A stretch of 56,368 bases of DNA from Ruminococcaceae bacterium UBA3323 (GTDB lineage: Bacteria; Bacillota; Clostridia; Oscillospirales; Acutalibacteraceae). The first letter of the stretch is position 1; each line of letters begins with the position of its first letter. The translations under genes and the position numbers were made by a program. The stretch covers positions 1 through 56,368 of the forward strand of contig DESD01000032.1 of the NCBI GenBank assembly GCA_002361935.1, read 5' to 3'. Positions 1 through 8,111 of this stretch are shown here, piece by piece. Below the pieces are notes generated by a model. That model ran no database searches and had not been told where the DNA came from. It worked only from the letters and a program-made list of their open reading frames with translations.

Positions 1-138
1 TGTTTCGAATTGTTCAAAAAATTAATTTTTTATTTATATGTTTGTATATTTTGCTGTAAATATTACTTTTATAAATGCAAATAATATTATCAGACAGAAA
101 TGAATTGTCTATTTTATTAAAAGGAAAGGAAAAGTATC

Positions 139-297
139 ATGCCGGATTTATTTAATTTAACGCCTGAAATGAATGATTACTTTAATGCATTGCCGAAGGG
201 AATGCAGGAAAACGTTATTCAAAGCGGTGCAAAAATAAACAGCTTAGCTGATTTAAAACAAGTTGTAAAGGAGCTTTCGGGAAATGAAATATCCTGA
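139..297 (+). CDS. Small conserved-looking protein, 52 aa
   Basis: This short reading frame starts at an ATG 4-5 bases after a purine-rich AAGGAAAGGAAAAG ribosome binding site and ends in TGA. The product is acidic-to-neutral, begins MPDLFNLTPEMNDYFNALPK and has no membrane segment. Its pattern of a short hydrophobic N-terminus, a YFNALP-like core and a helical C-terminus resembles tiny uncharacterised clostridial proteins that I recall only loosely. The next gene starts inside its last codons, so the two are probably co-translated. I assign no function. Confidence 0.6.
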   Translation: MPDLFNLTPEMNDYFNALPKGMQENVIQSGAKINSLADLKQVVKELSGNEIS

Positions 298-496
298 AAA
301 AGATAAGGCAGTATCTTCTCCTAAAGGAAGTTATAGGAAAAAATACCACCTTAAATCATCAATCACAAACAAGTATTGTGTAAGTGTAAGCAATCCTACC
401 GTTCAGCCGGATGCACGAACTGAAATGGGCGTGCCGATTCCAAGCCTTGAAAATATTGAATATTCCAAGGAATATCAAGAGGAAAATCAAAGATAA
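284..496 (+). CDS. Small protein with DUF3787-like C-terminus, 70 aa
   Basis: The ATG lies 14 bases before the end of the upstream small gene, with AAGGAG about ten bases before it, which points to translational coupling. The N-terminal half is basic. The C-terminal half contains a VPIPSLENIEYSKEYQEENQ stretch that resembles the IPS-x(2)-AVExAKEWVDEN-type ending of DUF3787 proteins of Clostridia. That family link is from memory and is tentative. No catalytic motif, signal peptide or membrane segment is visible. Three bases after the stop a strong hairpin terminator ends the pair. Confidence 0.55.
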   Translation: MKYPEKDKAVSSPKGSYRKKYHLKSSITNKYCVSVSNPTVQPDARTEMGVPIPSLENIEYSKEYQEENQR

Positions 497-498
497 AA

Positions 499-535
499 AA
501 TCCTGTGTTTGCATAAGCAAGCACAGGATTTTTTG
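499..535. terminator. Bidirectional intrinsic terminator
   Basis: A 14-bp stem (499-512 with 517-530, one G-U pair) with an ATAA loop is flanked by an A-run on the left and TTTTTT on the right. It can end both the rightward small genes and the leftward ABC permease gene, whose stop codon is at 539-541. Confidence 0.85.
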
Positions 536-538
536 TTA

Positions 539-1372
539 TTACATATGGAAAATAAGGTCGTCACTCTTTTTATTGAAAATCCATATTCCCAAAAGCAGGG
601 AACCGAATGCCCAAGCCGATGCGCCTAAAAGCAAATCCATATCCATTGGTTTGCCATAATAAACGCATTGTCTGAACAGCTCCATAATATGATATATCGG
701 GTTAATTTCTATAAGTGTTCTTGTCCATTTTGAAGTGATTGTATCTATGGAATAAATAATCGGAACTGCATAGAACAATAATGTGCAGAAAACATCCCAT
801 ATATATTTTACATCTCTGAAGTAAACCTGAAAAACTGCAAGAATAAGGCCTACGCCTGTTGTAAAAATCAGAAGCAGCAAAAGCGGAACGAAAAACAAAA
901 GAGCATATCCGTTCAAAACAAGCGACTCTCCGCCCGAAATGCCCGTAAATCTGAAAAATATCCAAACACATACGAAGCATAAAAGAGATATGGCCAGATT
1001 TACAAAGGTGGAAAGTATCGAAGAAAGCGGATAAATGTACTTGGGCACATAAACCTTTTTTATAATAGGTGCATTTATTCTGAAAGACATAAGCGCAGCT
1101 TTTGTGGATGTAGTAAAGAATTCAAACAAAAGCCTTCCTGTGAATAAATAAACGGGGTAGCAGACAATGTTTCCTCTTTTTCCTAAAATACTGCTGAAAA
1201 CAACAGAAAGAACAATCATATTCAAAAGAGGCTGAACAAAGCTCCAGAAAATTCCGAGCACGGAATCACGGTATTTTAGTTTTATACTCTTTCGTGTTAA
1301 TTCACGAAGAAGCGATCTGTACTGTTTGAATGTATTCAAAAAAGTATGCTCGCTGTTTTTTGTTTTTTCCAT
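539..1372 (-). CDS. ABC-2 type polysaccharide/teichoic acid export permease (TagG-like)
   Basis: The 277-residue product has a charged cytoplasmic N-terminus ending in KYRDSVLGIFWSFVQPLLNM, the typical entry into the first helix of O-antigen/teichoic acid export permeases (TagG/RfbA/KpsM type). About six hydrophobic segments follow. Such proteins form the membrane channel of a two-component exporter that moves polyprenyl-linked glycans across the inner membrane. The ATPase partner (TagH/RfbB type) normally lies next to it but is not present on either side. The gene has its own promoter at 1407-1435, an AGGT-type binding site before the ATG, and a terminator directly behind it, so it is a single-gene unit. 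Confidence 0.85.
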   Translation of the reverse strand: MEKTKNSEHTFLNTFKQYRSLLRELTRKSIKLKYRDSVLGIFWSFVQPLLNMIVLSVVFSSILGKRGNIVCYPVYLFTGRLLFEFFTTSTKAALMSFRINAPIIKKVYVPKYIYPLSSILSTFVNLAISLLCFVCVWIFFRFTGISGGESLVLNGYALLFFVPLLLLLIFTTGVGLILAVFQVYFRDVKYIWDVFCTLLFYAVPIIYSIDTITSKWTRTLIEINPIYHIMELFRQCVYYGKPMDMDLLLGASAWAFGSLLLGIWIFNKKSDDLIFHM

Positions 1373-1406
1373 TTAAAACCTCAATATACATCAAAAAGTA
1401 TTGTTC

Positions 1407-1435
1407 ATTATAGCACAAACAAGTTCCAAGTTCAA
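1407..1435 (-). promoter_or_regulatory. Sigma-A promoter for ABC permease
   Basis: On the minus strand, TTGAAC is followed by a 17-base spacer and TATAAT. It lies about 35 bases before the permease start codon and downstream of aroK, which supports independent transcription of the permease. Confidence 0.75.
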
Positions 1436-1521
1436 TATTGTATAGTTTACAGATTTGTAAATAATTTATTCATATTTTGGGCAAAAGTAACAAGGGTTAA
1501 CAATGTAAGCGGCTTCTGTTC

Positions 1522-2010
1522 TTATCTGAATAAATCTGCAATATAAACGGCGGTTTTTCTTGCGGATTTGTCGCCGTCAACTATAAAATCGGCTGCGGCA
1601 AGATATTTTTCCCGCCTTTCTTCATAAAGACTTTTTGCATTTTCTCTGTTTTGAAAAAGCGGTCTGGAGGCACCGTCACCAACGCGTGTGCATATAACAT
1701 CAAAGGATGCATCAAGAAAAACAACCTTTGCTCCCTTTTTTAATGCTTCAACATTTCTGTTAAAGGTCAGGGCTCCGCCGCCGGTTGAAATAACTGCGTT
1801 TTTAAGCTCTGCTGCCTTTTGACAGATTTCAAATTCAAGCTCTCTGAAATAATCTTCGCCTCTTGCGGCAAAGATTGCAGGAATGGAAATTCCTGTTTTT
1901 TCTTCTATCATCTCATCGGTATCAACAAATTTGCGACCCATAATTTTAGCAAGCTCTTTTCCTACAACGGTTTTTCCTGCTCCCATAAATCCGCAAAGTG
2001 CAATATTCAT
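1522..2010 (-). CDS. aroK: Shikimate kinase
   Basis: The 162-residue protein phosphorylates shikimate with ATP in the chorismate (aromatic amino acid) pathway. The Walker A loop GFMGAGKT is at residues 7-14, followed by the DTDE metal/shikimate region near residue 31, a TGGGAL substrate motif near residue 77 and the arginine-containing ASRPLF lid region. Length matches the family. Its ATG shares one base with the aroE stop codon (TAATG), so aroE and aroK form a translationally coupled pair. Confidence 0.95.
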   Translation of the reverse strand: MNIALCGFMGAGKTVVGKELAKIMGRKFVDTDEMIEEKTGISIPAIFAARGEDYFRELEFEICQKAAELKNAVISTGGGALTFNRNVEALKKGAKVVFLDASFDVICTRVGDGASRPLFQNRENAKSLYEERREKYLAAADFIVDGDKSARKTAVYIADLFR

Positions 2011-2834
2011 TATTTTTCAAGCTCCTTTTTGGTTGTTTCAATAACCTTTTGTATGTCATTTTCGGTAAATTTAACATCGTTCCAGATTTCTTCTGCAACA
2101 GCAGCCTGCCAAACAAGCATGGAAAGCCCGTTTGAATACTTAAGTCCGGCTTCTTTCGCATATTTTATAAGCAATGTTTCCTCCGGATTATAAATAGCAT
2201 CAAAAACAGCATTTGCCTTTTGGATGATTTCCTTTGGAAGAACACAGGCATTTATATTCGGATGCATCCCGACAGGTGTTCCGTTTATAATAAGATTATA
2301 GCTTTCCTTTACATCTTTAAGATTTAAAACCTCAGCCTCCTTATTCAGCCTGCTTTTGATTTCTTCTGCTAAAATTTCAGCTGCAGGAATATCCTCGTCC
2401 CTTACTGCAATTGTTAAATTGCAGTCTGCAAGCACAGCTTCAAAAGCAAACATTCTTGCAACTCCGCCGGAGCCGCAAAGCAGAACATTGCCGGATAAAT
2501 CAATATCCGCCATTTGAATTGCACGCAGAAAGCCGTGGCAGTCTGTATTGTATCCTTTCAGCTTATTTCCGGTTTTAACAGTGTTAACTGCACCGAAGAG
2601 AGCGGCCCTTTCATCAAGCTCATCCAGAAAAGGAATAACATTGATTTTATGGGGAATAGTTACATTGAAGCCGCAAAGTGCCGTAAGCTTTGAAAATTCA
2701 CGGTTTATATTGTCCGGAGCAATCTCAAAAAGCTTGTATTCTCCGTTTATGCCGCATATTTTAAACAATTCTCTGTGGATAACAGGGGATAACGAATGGC
2801 CTAAAGGGTAGCCGATAAGTCCGAATGATTTCAT
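2010..2834 (-). CDS. aroE: Shikimate 5-dehydrogenase
   Basis: The 274-residue enzyme reduces 3-dehydroshikimate with NADPH, the step before AroK. The N-terminal GYPLGHSLSP motif binds shikimate, NVTIPHK carries the catalytic lysine near residue 64, YNTDCHGF carries the conserved aspartate, and GSGGVAR is the nucleotide-binding turn. It ends with the usual helical tail. It heads the minus-strand aroE-aroK pair; the ATG follows an AAGGTACG-type binding site. Confidence 0.95.
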   Translation of the reverse strand: MKSFGLIGYPLGHSLSPVIHRELFKICGINGEYKLFEIAPDNINREFSKLTALCGFNVTIPHKINVIPFLDELDERAALFGAVNTVKTGNKLKGYNTDCHGFLRAIQMADIDLSGNVLLCGSGGVARMFAFEAVLADCNLTIAVRDEDIPAAEILAEEIKSRLNKEAEVLNLKDVKESYNLIINGTPVGMHPNINACVLPKEIIQKANAVFDAIYNPEETLLIKYAKEAGLKYSNGLSMLVWQAAVAEEIWNDVKFTENDIQKVIETTKKELEK

Positions 2835-2915
2835 AAATACGTACCTTTCTTATGCAATATTTTTTAAGCTTTTCGGAAATTCAAAAATATAGTTTGAATT
2901 TAATACGCTGAGCTA

Positions 2916-2944
2916 TTGACAACTTAGTCTAAATTTTATAATAT
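2916..2944 (+). promoter_or_regulatory. Promoter of the acyl carrier protein gene with internal palindrome
   Basis: TTGACA at 2916-2921 is followed by TATAAT at 2937-2942 (15-base spacer) or TAATAT at 2939-2944 (17-base spacer). The spacer contains the palindrome TTAGTCTAA (2924-2932), a plausible operator. FapR-type fatty-acid repressors bind TTAG/CTAA-containing dyads, but this site is shorter than their usual one. Confidence 0.65.
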
Positions 2945-3003
2945 GATAATAACACAACAGTTAAATATTAACAACTATTATTTTTGTTTAGGAGTGACCG
3001 GTT

Positions 3004-3240
3004 ATGGTATTTGAAAAAATTAAAGAAATTCTTGCTGAGCAGCTTGATATCGAGAATGCAGAATCCATTACTTTAGACAGTCTTCTTGTTGAAGACCTCG
3101 GAGCAGACAGCCTTGATTCAATTGATATTGTTATGAGCGTTGAAGATGAATTCAAGCTTGAGGTTCAGGTTCCGGATGAGGTAATTGAATCAATGAATTC
3201 AGTTGCAGATATCGTGAACTATATAGAAAATAATATGTAA
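3004..3240 (+). CDS. acpP: Acyl carrier protein
   Basis: This 78-residue acidic helical protein carries the growing acyl chain in fatty acid synthesis. The phosphopantetheine attachment serine is Ser36 in the GADSLDSID motif, exactly where it is expected. It has a good AGGAGTGACC binding site before the ATG. The gene stands alone with its own promoter and terminator, away from other fab genes, so it may be either the main fatty-acid ACP or a second, dedicated ACP; the sequence cannot separate these. Confidence 0.93.
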   Translation: MVFEKIKEILAEQLDIENAESITLDSLLVEDLGADSLDSIDIVMSVEDEFKLEVQVPDEVIESMNSVADIVNYIENNM

Positions 3241-3256
3241 ATTAATTTACATTTTA

Positions 3257-3285
3257 TTGACATATGTAATTGAAAATATTAAAAT
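3257..3285 (+). promoter_or_regulatory. Promoter of glpK, overlapping the acpP terminator region
   Basis: TTGACA (3257-3262), 17 bases, TAAAAT (3280-3285). The expected start of transcription falls in the first arm of the hairpin that ends acpP, so promoter and terminator are interleaved. Confidence 0.7.
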
Positions 3286-3288
3286 AGA

Positions 3289-3319
3289 AGAGTGAGCATT
3301 AGCTTACTCTTTATTTTTT
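3289..3319 (+). terminator. Intrinsic terminator after acpP
   Basis: AGAGTGAGC pairs with GCTTACTCT (one G-U) around an ATTA loop, followed by TTATTTTTT. It lies about 50 bases after the acpP stop. Confidence 0.7.
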
Positions 3320-3348
3320 GCACATAGGTGCGCAGAGGGGGAAAAATT

Positions 3349-4851
3349 TTGACTGAAAAATATATTATGGCGCTTGATCAGGGTACAACAAGCTCAAGAG
3401 CCATTATTTTCAACAAAAAAGGTGAAATTGTTGCTAAGGCACAAAATGAATTTACACAGTTTTATCCGCAGAATGGTTGGGTAGAGCATGATCCTAATGA
3501 GATTTTATTTTCCGAAATGGAGGCTATTCTTTCTGTTTTAAGGCAGGGAAAGGTTGATCCCAAGGATATTGCGGGTATCGGTATTACCAATCAGCGAGAA
3601 ACAACAATTGTTTGGGATAAGGAAACAGGCAAGCCTGTTTATAATGCAATTGTTTGGCAGTGCCGCCGAACGGCAGATTATTGTGAGAAGCTGAAGGCAG
3701 AGGGATTAAGTGACTATGTTAAGGATACAACGGGTTTACTGATAGATGCATATTTCTCTGCAACAAAAATAAAATGGATTCTTGATAATGTTGAAGGCGC
3801 AAGAGAAAAGGCCGAAAACGGCGAGCTTCTTTTCGGTACGATTGATACATGGCTTATCTGGAATTTAACGGTTGGCAAGGTTCATGTTACGGATTACAGT
3901 AATGCGTGCCGTACAATGCTGTTTGATATTGATAAGCTTCAGTGGGATTCCTATCTCTGCGAAAAGCTCGGCATTCCGATGTCTATGCTTCCTGAGGTAA
4001 AGCCGTCAAGCTGTATTTACGGCGAATGTGCGAAATTCCCGGGTATGGAGGATATAGCCGGTATTCCGATTGCAGGCGCTATCGGAGATCAGCCGGGAGC
4101 ACTTTTCGGTCAGGGCTGCTTTGAAGAGGGGCAGGCTAAGAATACATATGGAACAGGCTGCTTCCTGCTTCTGAATACGGGAGAAAAGAGAATCAATTCC
4201 CGTTCCAATCTTTTAACAGGCGTTGCATGGGGGCTTAACGGTAAGGTTACGTATGATTTGGAGGGCTCCGCGTTTAATGCAGGCTCGGTAATCAAATGGC
4301 TTCGTGATGAAATTGAACTTATAAAGGATGCCCCGGAATGTGACGAGCTTGCCAGTGCCGTTGATGATTCTAATGGTCTTTATTTTGTTCCTGCGTTTAC
4401 AGGACTTGGTGCTCCTTACTGGGATATGTATGCCCGCGGCTGTATGATTGGCTTAACACGCGGTATCAACAAAAAGCATATTTGCCGTGCCGTGCTTGAA
4501 AGCATTACGTATCAGATGACTGATTTGCTTGAGGCTATGATGAGCGACAGCGGAATTCTTCTTAAGGATTTAAGAGTAGACGGCGGTGCCTCTGTTTCGG
4601 ATATTATGATGCAGATTCAGGCGGATATGACGGGCGTAAATGTAAACCGCCCTATAAACCGTGAGGCTACTGCACTTGGTGCAGCTTATCTTGCCGGTCT
4701 TGCAACCGGTGTCTGGAAGGATACAGCGGAGATTGAAGCAAACCGTAAGGTTGATAAAATTTTTGTTCCGTCCATGGAAGAATCCAGGCGAAATGAAATG
4801 TATGCAAACTGGAAAAGAGCTGTTGAACGTTCAAGAAATTGGGAAAGATAA
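3349..4851 (+). CDS. glpK: Glycerol kinase
   Basis: The 500-residue FGGY-family enzyme phosphorylates glycerol to glycerol 3-phosphate. The phosphate loop LDQGTTSSR lies at residues 9-17, the WQCRRT and IGDQPGALFG motifs of the glycerol/catalytic Asp site follow, and GTGCFLL and DGGASVSD complete the ATP site. I place the start at a TTG seven bases after a strong AGAGGGGG binding site; a GTG 21 bases upstream has no binding site and would add seven basic residues. The length then matches known glycerol kinases. No glpF, glpD or glpO neighbour is present, but central carbon enzymes follow on the same strand. Confidence 0.95.
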   Translation: MTEKYIMALDQGTTSSRAIIFNKKGEIVAKAQNEFTQFYPQNGWVEHDPNEILFSEMEAILSVLRQGKVDPKDIAGIGITNQRETTIVWDKETGKPVYNAIVWQCRRTADYCEKLKAEGLSDYVKDTTGLLIDAYFSATKIKWILDNVEGAREKAENGELLFGTIDTWLIWNLTVGKVHVTDYSNACRTMLFDIDKLQWDSYLCEKLGIPMSMLPEVKPSSCIYGECAKFPGMEDIAGIPIAGAIGDQPGALFGQGCFEEGQAKNTYGTGCFLLLNTGEKRINSRSNLLTGVAWGLNGKVTYDLEGSAFNAGSVIKWLRDEIELIKDAPECDELASAVDDSNGLYFVPAFTGLGAPYWDMYARGCMIGLTRGINKKHICRAVLESITYQMTDLLEAMMSDSGILLKDLRVDGGASVSDIMMQIQADMTGVNVNRPINREATALGAAYLAGLATGVWKDTAEIEANRKVDKIFVPSMEESRRNEMYANWKRAVERSRNWER

Positions 4852-4910
4852 TTTTAGTTGGGTATTCCGGCTTTATTAATAAAAATATTTATATTTAAGG
4901 AGAAGAATTT

Positions 4911-6074
4911 ATGTCTAAAGTAATTTGTCCATGGAATCTTATTTCTGATTTTGTAACGGATGCATTTGTTGGTTACGGAGTTCCGAGAGAGGAAGCAGAA
5001 ATCTGTACAGATGTGCTTCTTGAGTCAGATAAAAGAGGTATAGAAAGCCATGGCTGCAATCGTTTTAAGCCTATCTATATAGACAGAATTGTTGCAGGCA
5101 TTCAGCAACCGACAACTGAATTTGAAGTTTTAAAGGAAACACCGACAACCGCTGTTATTGACGGTCATGACGGTATGGGTCAGGTTATCGGTGTAAAAGC
5201 AATGCAAATGGCAATTGATAAGGCAAAGCAGTATGGTATGGGTATGGTTGCTGTTCGCAATTCATGCCATTATGGTATTGCAGGCTATTATGCAACAATG
5301 GCAACGCAACAGGGCTGTATCGGCATGACCGGCACAAATGCAAGGCCGTCCGTTGCACCAACCTTTGGTGTTGAGGGTATGTTCGGCACAAACCCGTTTA
5401 CAATCGGTATTCCTACGGATGAAAAATTTGATTTTATCTTTGACTGTGCTACTTCCATTACCCAGAACGGTAAAATTGAATATTATGAAAGAATCAAAGA
5501 GGATGTTCATCCGGGTACAATTATCGGAAGCAACGGTGAGCCTATTGAGGGTGATGCAGGTGTTGCTCTTAAGAAAATCCGTGCAGGTGAGGCTGCACTT
5601 ACAACGCTTGGAGGGATCGGTGAAGCTCTCGGCGGATATAAGGGTTATGGCTTTGCTATGGCAGTTGAACTGTTTTCTGCTATGCTTCAGGACGGCGAAT
5701 ACGGAAAAGCGCTTGACGGTAAAGATGAAAACGGAAATATAAGACCATATCATCTCGGCCATTATTTTATTGCTATTGATACAGAGCATTTCCTTGGTGA
5801 GGACATCGCAAGAAAGAAGGCCGGGGATATTATCCGTTCTGTTCGCAATTCCAAAAAGGCTCCCGATGCAGAAAGAATTTATACAGCAGGAGAAAAGGAA
5901 TATGAAATCTGGAAAGAACGTGAAAACAGCGGTGTACCGATTACCGATGCAGTTCAGAAGGAAATTGTAGAAATCCGCAACAAGCTTGGTCTTGATTATG
6001 TTTTCCCTTGGGAAGAGGGTTACACACCTTATCCCGAGAAGGTTAAAGCATCATCACATATTGAAAGAAAATAA
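4911..6074 (+). CDS. Ldh2-family NAD(P)-dependent malate/L-lactate dehydrogenase
   Basis: The 387-residue protein belongs to the malate/L-lactate/ureidoglycolate dehydrogenase family (YlbC/AllD type), which is unrelated to classical MDH. Visible features are the ESHG motif near residue 45, the catalytic NSCHYGIAGYY motif around residue 117, FGTNPFTIGIP near residue 162 and the GYKGYGFAM motif near residue 245. The family oxidises 2-hydroxyacids or reduces oxaloacetate/pyruvate with NAD(P)H. Directly downstream is malic enzyme with a 24-base gap, so malate is the likely metabolite. Binding site AAGGAGAAG precedes the ATG. Confidence 0.88.
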   Translation: MSKVICPWNLISDFVTDAFVGYGVPREEAEICTDVLLESDKRGIESHGCNRFKPIYIDRIVAGIQQPTTEFEVLKETPTTAVIDGHDGMGQVIGVKAMQMAIDKAKQYGMGMVAVRNSCHYGIAGYYATMATQQGCIGMTGTNARPSVAPTFGVEGMFGTNPFTIGIPTDEKFDFIFDCATSITQNGKIEYYERIKEDVHPGTIIGSNGEPIEGDAGVALKKIRAGEAALTTLGGIGEALGGYKGYGFAMAVELFSAMLQDGEYGKALDGKDENGNIRPYHLGHYFIAIDTEHFLGEDIARKKAGDIIRSVRNSKKAPDAERIYTAGEKEYEIWKERENSGVPITDAVQKEIVEIRNKLGLDYVFPWEEGYTPYPEKVKASSHIERK

Positions 6075-6098
6075 TTTATATAAAAGAGGACTCTAATT

Positions 6099-7271
6099 AT
6101 GGATTACAGAAAAGAATCATTGAAGCTCCACGGAGAGTGGAAAGGTAAAGTTGAAGTTGTTGCAAGAGCAAAGGTGAATGATAAGGATGCGCTTTCTCTT
6201 GCCTATACTCCCGGTGTTGCAGAGCCATGCCTTGCAATTCAGGACGATTATAAGAAGAGCTGGGAATTAACACGCCGCTGGAATATGGTTGCCGTTATTA
6301 CGGATGGCACAGCCGTTCTCGGTCTTGGTGATATCGGCCCTGAGGCAGGTATGCCGGTTATGGAAGGCAAATGTGTGCTCTTTAAGGAATTCGGTGATGT
6401 TGATGCTTTCCCTCTGTGCGTTCGTACAAAGAATGTTGATGAGTTTGTGCAGACGGTATATAATATCAGCGGCTCATTCGGAGGCATCAATCTTGAGGAT
6501 ATAGCTGCTCCAAGATGCTTTGAAATAGAACAGAAGCTTAAGGAAATGTGCGATATCCCGATTTTCCACGATGATCAGCATGGTACTGCCGTTGTTGTTT
6601 CGGCTGCTCTTATCAATGCAACAAAGCTTACAGGCAAGCCTCTCAGCGAATGCAAGGCTGTAATCAATGGTTCGGGCGCAGCAGGCATTGCGATTGCCAA
6701 GCTTTTAATGTCGCTTGGTCTTAAGGATGTTATCCTTTGTGACAGAACGGGTGCTATTTATGAGGGCAGAGAAGGTCTTAACTCTTCCAAGGCAGATATT
6801 GCCAAGGTTACAAACAGAGGAATGACAAAGGGAACTCTTAAGGAAGCAGTTGCAGGAACAGATGTGTTCATCGGCGTTTCCGCTCCCGGTGTTCTTACGC
6901 AGGAAATGATTAAAACAATGAATGCTGATCCGATTGTTCTTGCTATGGCAAATCCTACGCCGGAAATTATGCCGGATGAGGCTAAGGCAGCAGGCGCTAA
7001 AATTGTTGGTACAGGCCGTTCGGATTTCCCGAATCAGATTAATAATGTTGTTGCCTTCCCCGGTATTTTCCGCGGTGCACTTGATGTTCGTGCAAGCCAG
7101 ATTACAGAGAATATGAAAATAGCTGCCGCTTATGCGATTGCTTCTCTTGTCGATGAAAAGGATCTGAATCCGGATTATATTCTTCCGTATGCTTTTGATG
7201 AAAGAATCAAGGATACAGTAGCATCAGCAGTTGCAGAAGCCGCTAAAAAAGACGGCGTAGCCAGAATTTAA
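6099..7271 (+). CDS. Malic enzyme (oxaloacetate-decarboxylating malate dehydrogenase)
   Basis: The 390-residue short bacterial form converts malate to pyruvate and CO2 with NAD(P)+. Seen in order: AYTPGVAEPC with the catalytic tyrosine, LGLGDIGPEAGMPVMEGK with the catalytic lysine, the metal-binding DDQHGT motif, and a Rossmann NAD(P) loop GSGAAGIAIAKL. A C-terminal phosphotransacetylase-like domain, as in MaeB, is absent. It forms an operon with the upstream Ldh2-type dehydrogenase. Together they can run oxaloacetate to malate to pyruvate, moving reducing power between cofactors. Confidence 0.93.
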   Translation: MDYRKESLKLHGEWKGKVEVVARAKVNDKDALSLAYTPGVAEPCLAIQDDYKKSWELTRRWNMVAVITDGTAVLGLGDIGPEAGMPVMEGKCVLFKEFGDVDAFPLCVRTKNVDEFVQTVYNISGSFGGINLEDIAAPRCFEIEQKLKEMCDIPIFHDDQHGTAVVVSAALINATKLTGKPLSECKAVINGSGAAGIAIAKLLMSLGLKDVILCDRTGAIYEGREGLNSSKADIAKVTNRGMTKGTLKEAVAGTDVFIGVSAPGVLTQEMIKTMNADPIVLAMANPTPEIMPDEAKAAGAKIVGTGRSDFPNQINNVVAFPGIFRGALDVRASQITENMKIAAAYAIASLVDEKDLNPDYILPYAFDERIKDTVASAVAEAAKKDGVARI

Positions 7272-7287
7272 GTTTAAATTAAATATT

Positions 7288-7417
7288 TTTTACTGCCACC
7301 GGGTAGTAAAATGCATAGCAATGAGGCGTAATCACAGTTGGAATTATGCATTATTGCGCAAAGCATTCGTACATTTGTCGTTAGGTCTTTGAAGACAAGT
7401 GTAGGAATGCTTTTTTT
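7288..7417 (+). promoter_or_regulatory. Structured leader with attenuator upstream of pnuC-like gene (candidate riboswitch)
   Basis: Three stems can be drawn. H1 is a 10-bp stem at 7288-7297/7302-7311 with an ACCG loop. H2 pairs ATGCATA (7311-7317) with TATGCAT (7345-7351) and holds a smaller internal helix. H3 pairs 7360-7368 with 7405-7413, continues with TACA/TGTA and TGTC/GACA, and runs straight into TTTTTTT (7411-7417), as an intrinsic terminator does. The GGAGGT binding site and pnuC start follow within 14 bases. I cannot match it to a named riboswitch class; a nicotinamide/NAD-type signal would fit the gene. Confidence 0.55.
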
Positions 7418-7430
7418 GTTGGAGGTACTT

Positions 7431-8111
7431 ATGAAAATTTGCAGTAAGCTGTCAAAAACGGAATTCGTTATATGGCTTTTTTCCGTTTTCTTCATTTCAG
7501 TTTCATTTATATTTGTTGCTCAAAAGGATTATTTAACACTCACTGCTTCTCTGCTCGGAGCAACTGCTTTGATTTATGTTGCAAAAGGCGAACCGCTGGG
7601 GCAGATATTAACGATTGTTTTCAGCGTTTTCTATTCTGTTATATCGTTTAAATTTCATTATTACGGAGAAATGATAACCTATCTTGGAATGACCGCACCC
7701 ATCGCACTTATAAGCACAGTTTCATGGCTGAAACATCCATATAAAAAGGGTGAGGCGGAGGTTAAAATATCAGAGCTCGCAAGGAATAAAATGGTTTTAA
7801 TGATTGCTTTAACGGCTTTGGTTACCTTTGGCTTTTATTTCATTTTAAAGCATTTTAATACAGCCAATCTGATTATGAGTACGGTTTCAATTGCAACAAG
7901 CTTTTCGGCATCCTATTTGATGCTTTTCAAAAGTCCATATTATGCCGTTGCCTATGCAGCAAATGATGTTGTTCTGATTATTCTGTGGGTGCTTGCAGCT
8001 ATGGATGATACTCAATATCTGCCGATGATTGTATGCTTTTTCATATTTTTCATTAATGATTTGTTCGGTTTTATAAGTTGGCAAAAAAGAAAAAAACAGC
8101 AGAAAATTTAA
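7431..8111 (+). CDS. pnuC: PnuC-family nicotinamide riboside (vitamin) transporter
   Basis: With the ATG at 7431, placed after GGAGGTACTT, the product has 226 residues and about seven hydrophobic segments. The C-terminal block ANDVVLIILWVLAAMDD followed by FGFISWQKRKKQ matches the PnuC pattern of an Asn-rich substrate helix and a WQKR ending. PnuC proteins are facilitators for nicotinamide riboside, or in relatives thiamine or riboflavin, trapped by a kinase inside the cell. An upstream in-frame start at 7338 lies inside the structured leader and lacks a binding site, so I reject it. Confidence 0.8.
   Translation: MKICSKLSKTEFVIWLFSVFFISVSFIFVAQKDYLTLTASLLGATALIYVAKGEPLGQILTIVFSVFYSVISFKFHYYGEMITYLGMTAPIALISTVSWLKHPYKKGEAEVKISELARNKMVLMIALTALVTFGFYFILKHFNTANLIMSTVSIATSFSASYLMLFKSPYYAVAYAANDVVLIILWVLAAMDDTQYLPMIVCFFIFFINDLFGFISWQKRKKQQKI

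Noticed and set aside
1..138. Search for a gene end, origin or repeat in the first 138 bases
   Set aside because: Only AT-rich DNA with no DnaA-box cluster, no open frame and no convincing promoter hexamer pair.
7338..7430. Longer N-terminus for the PnuC-like protein
   Set aside because: The extension lies wholly in the structured leader and terminator and has no binding site.
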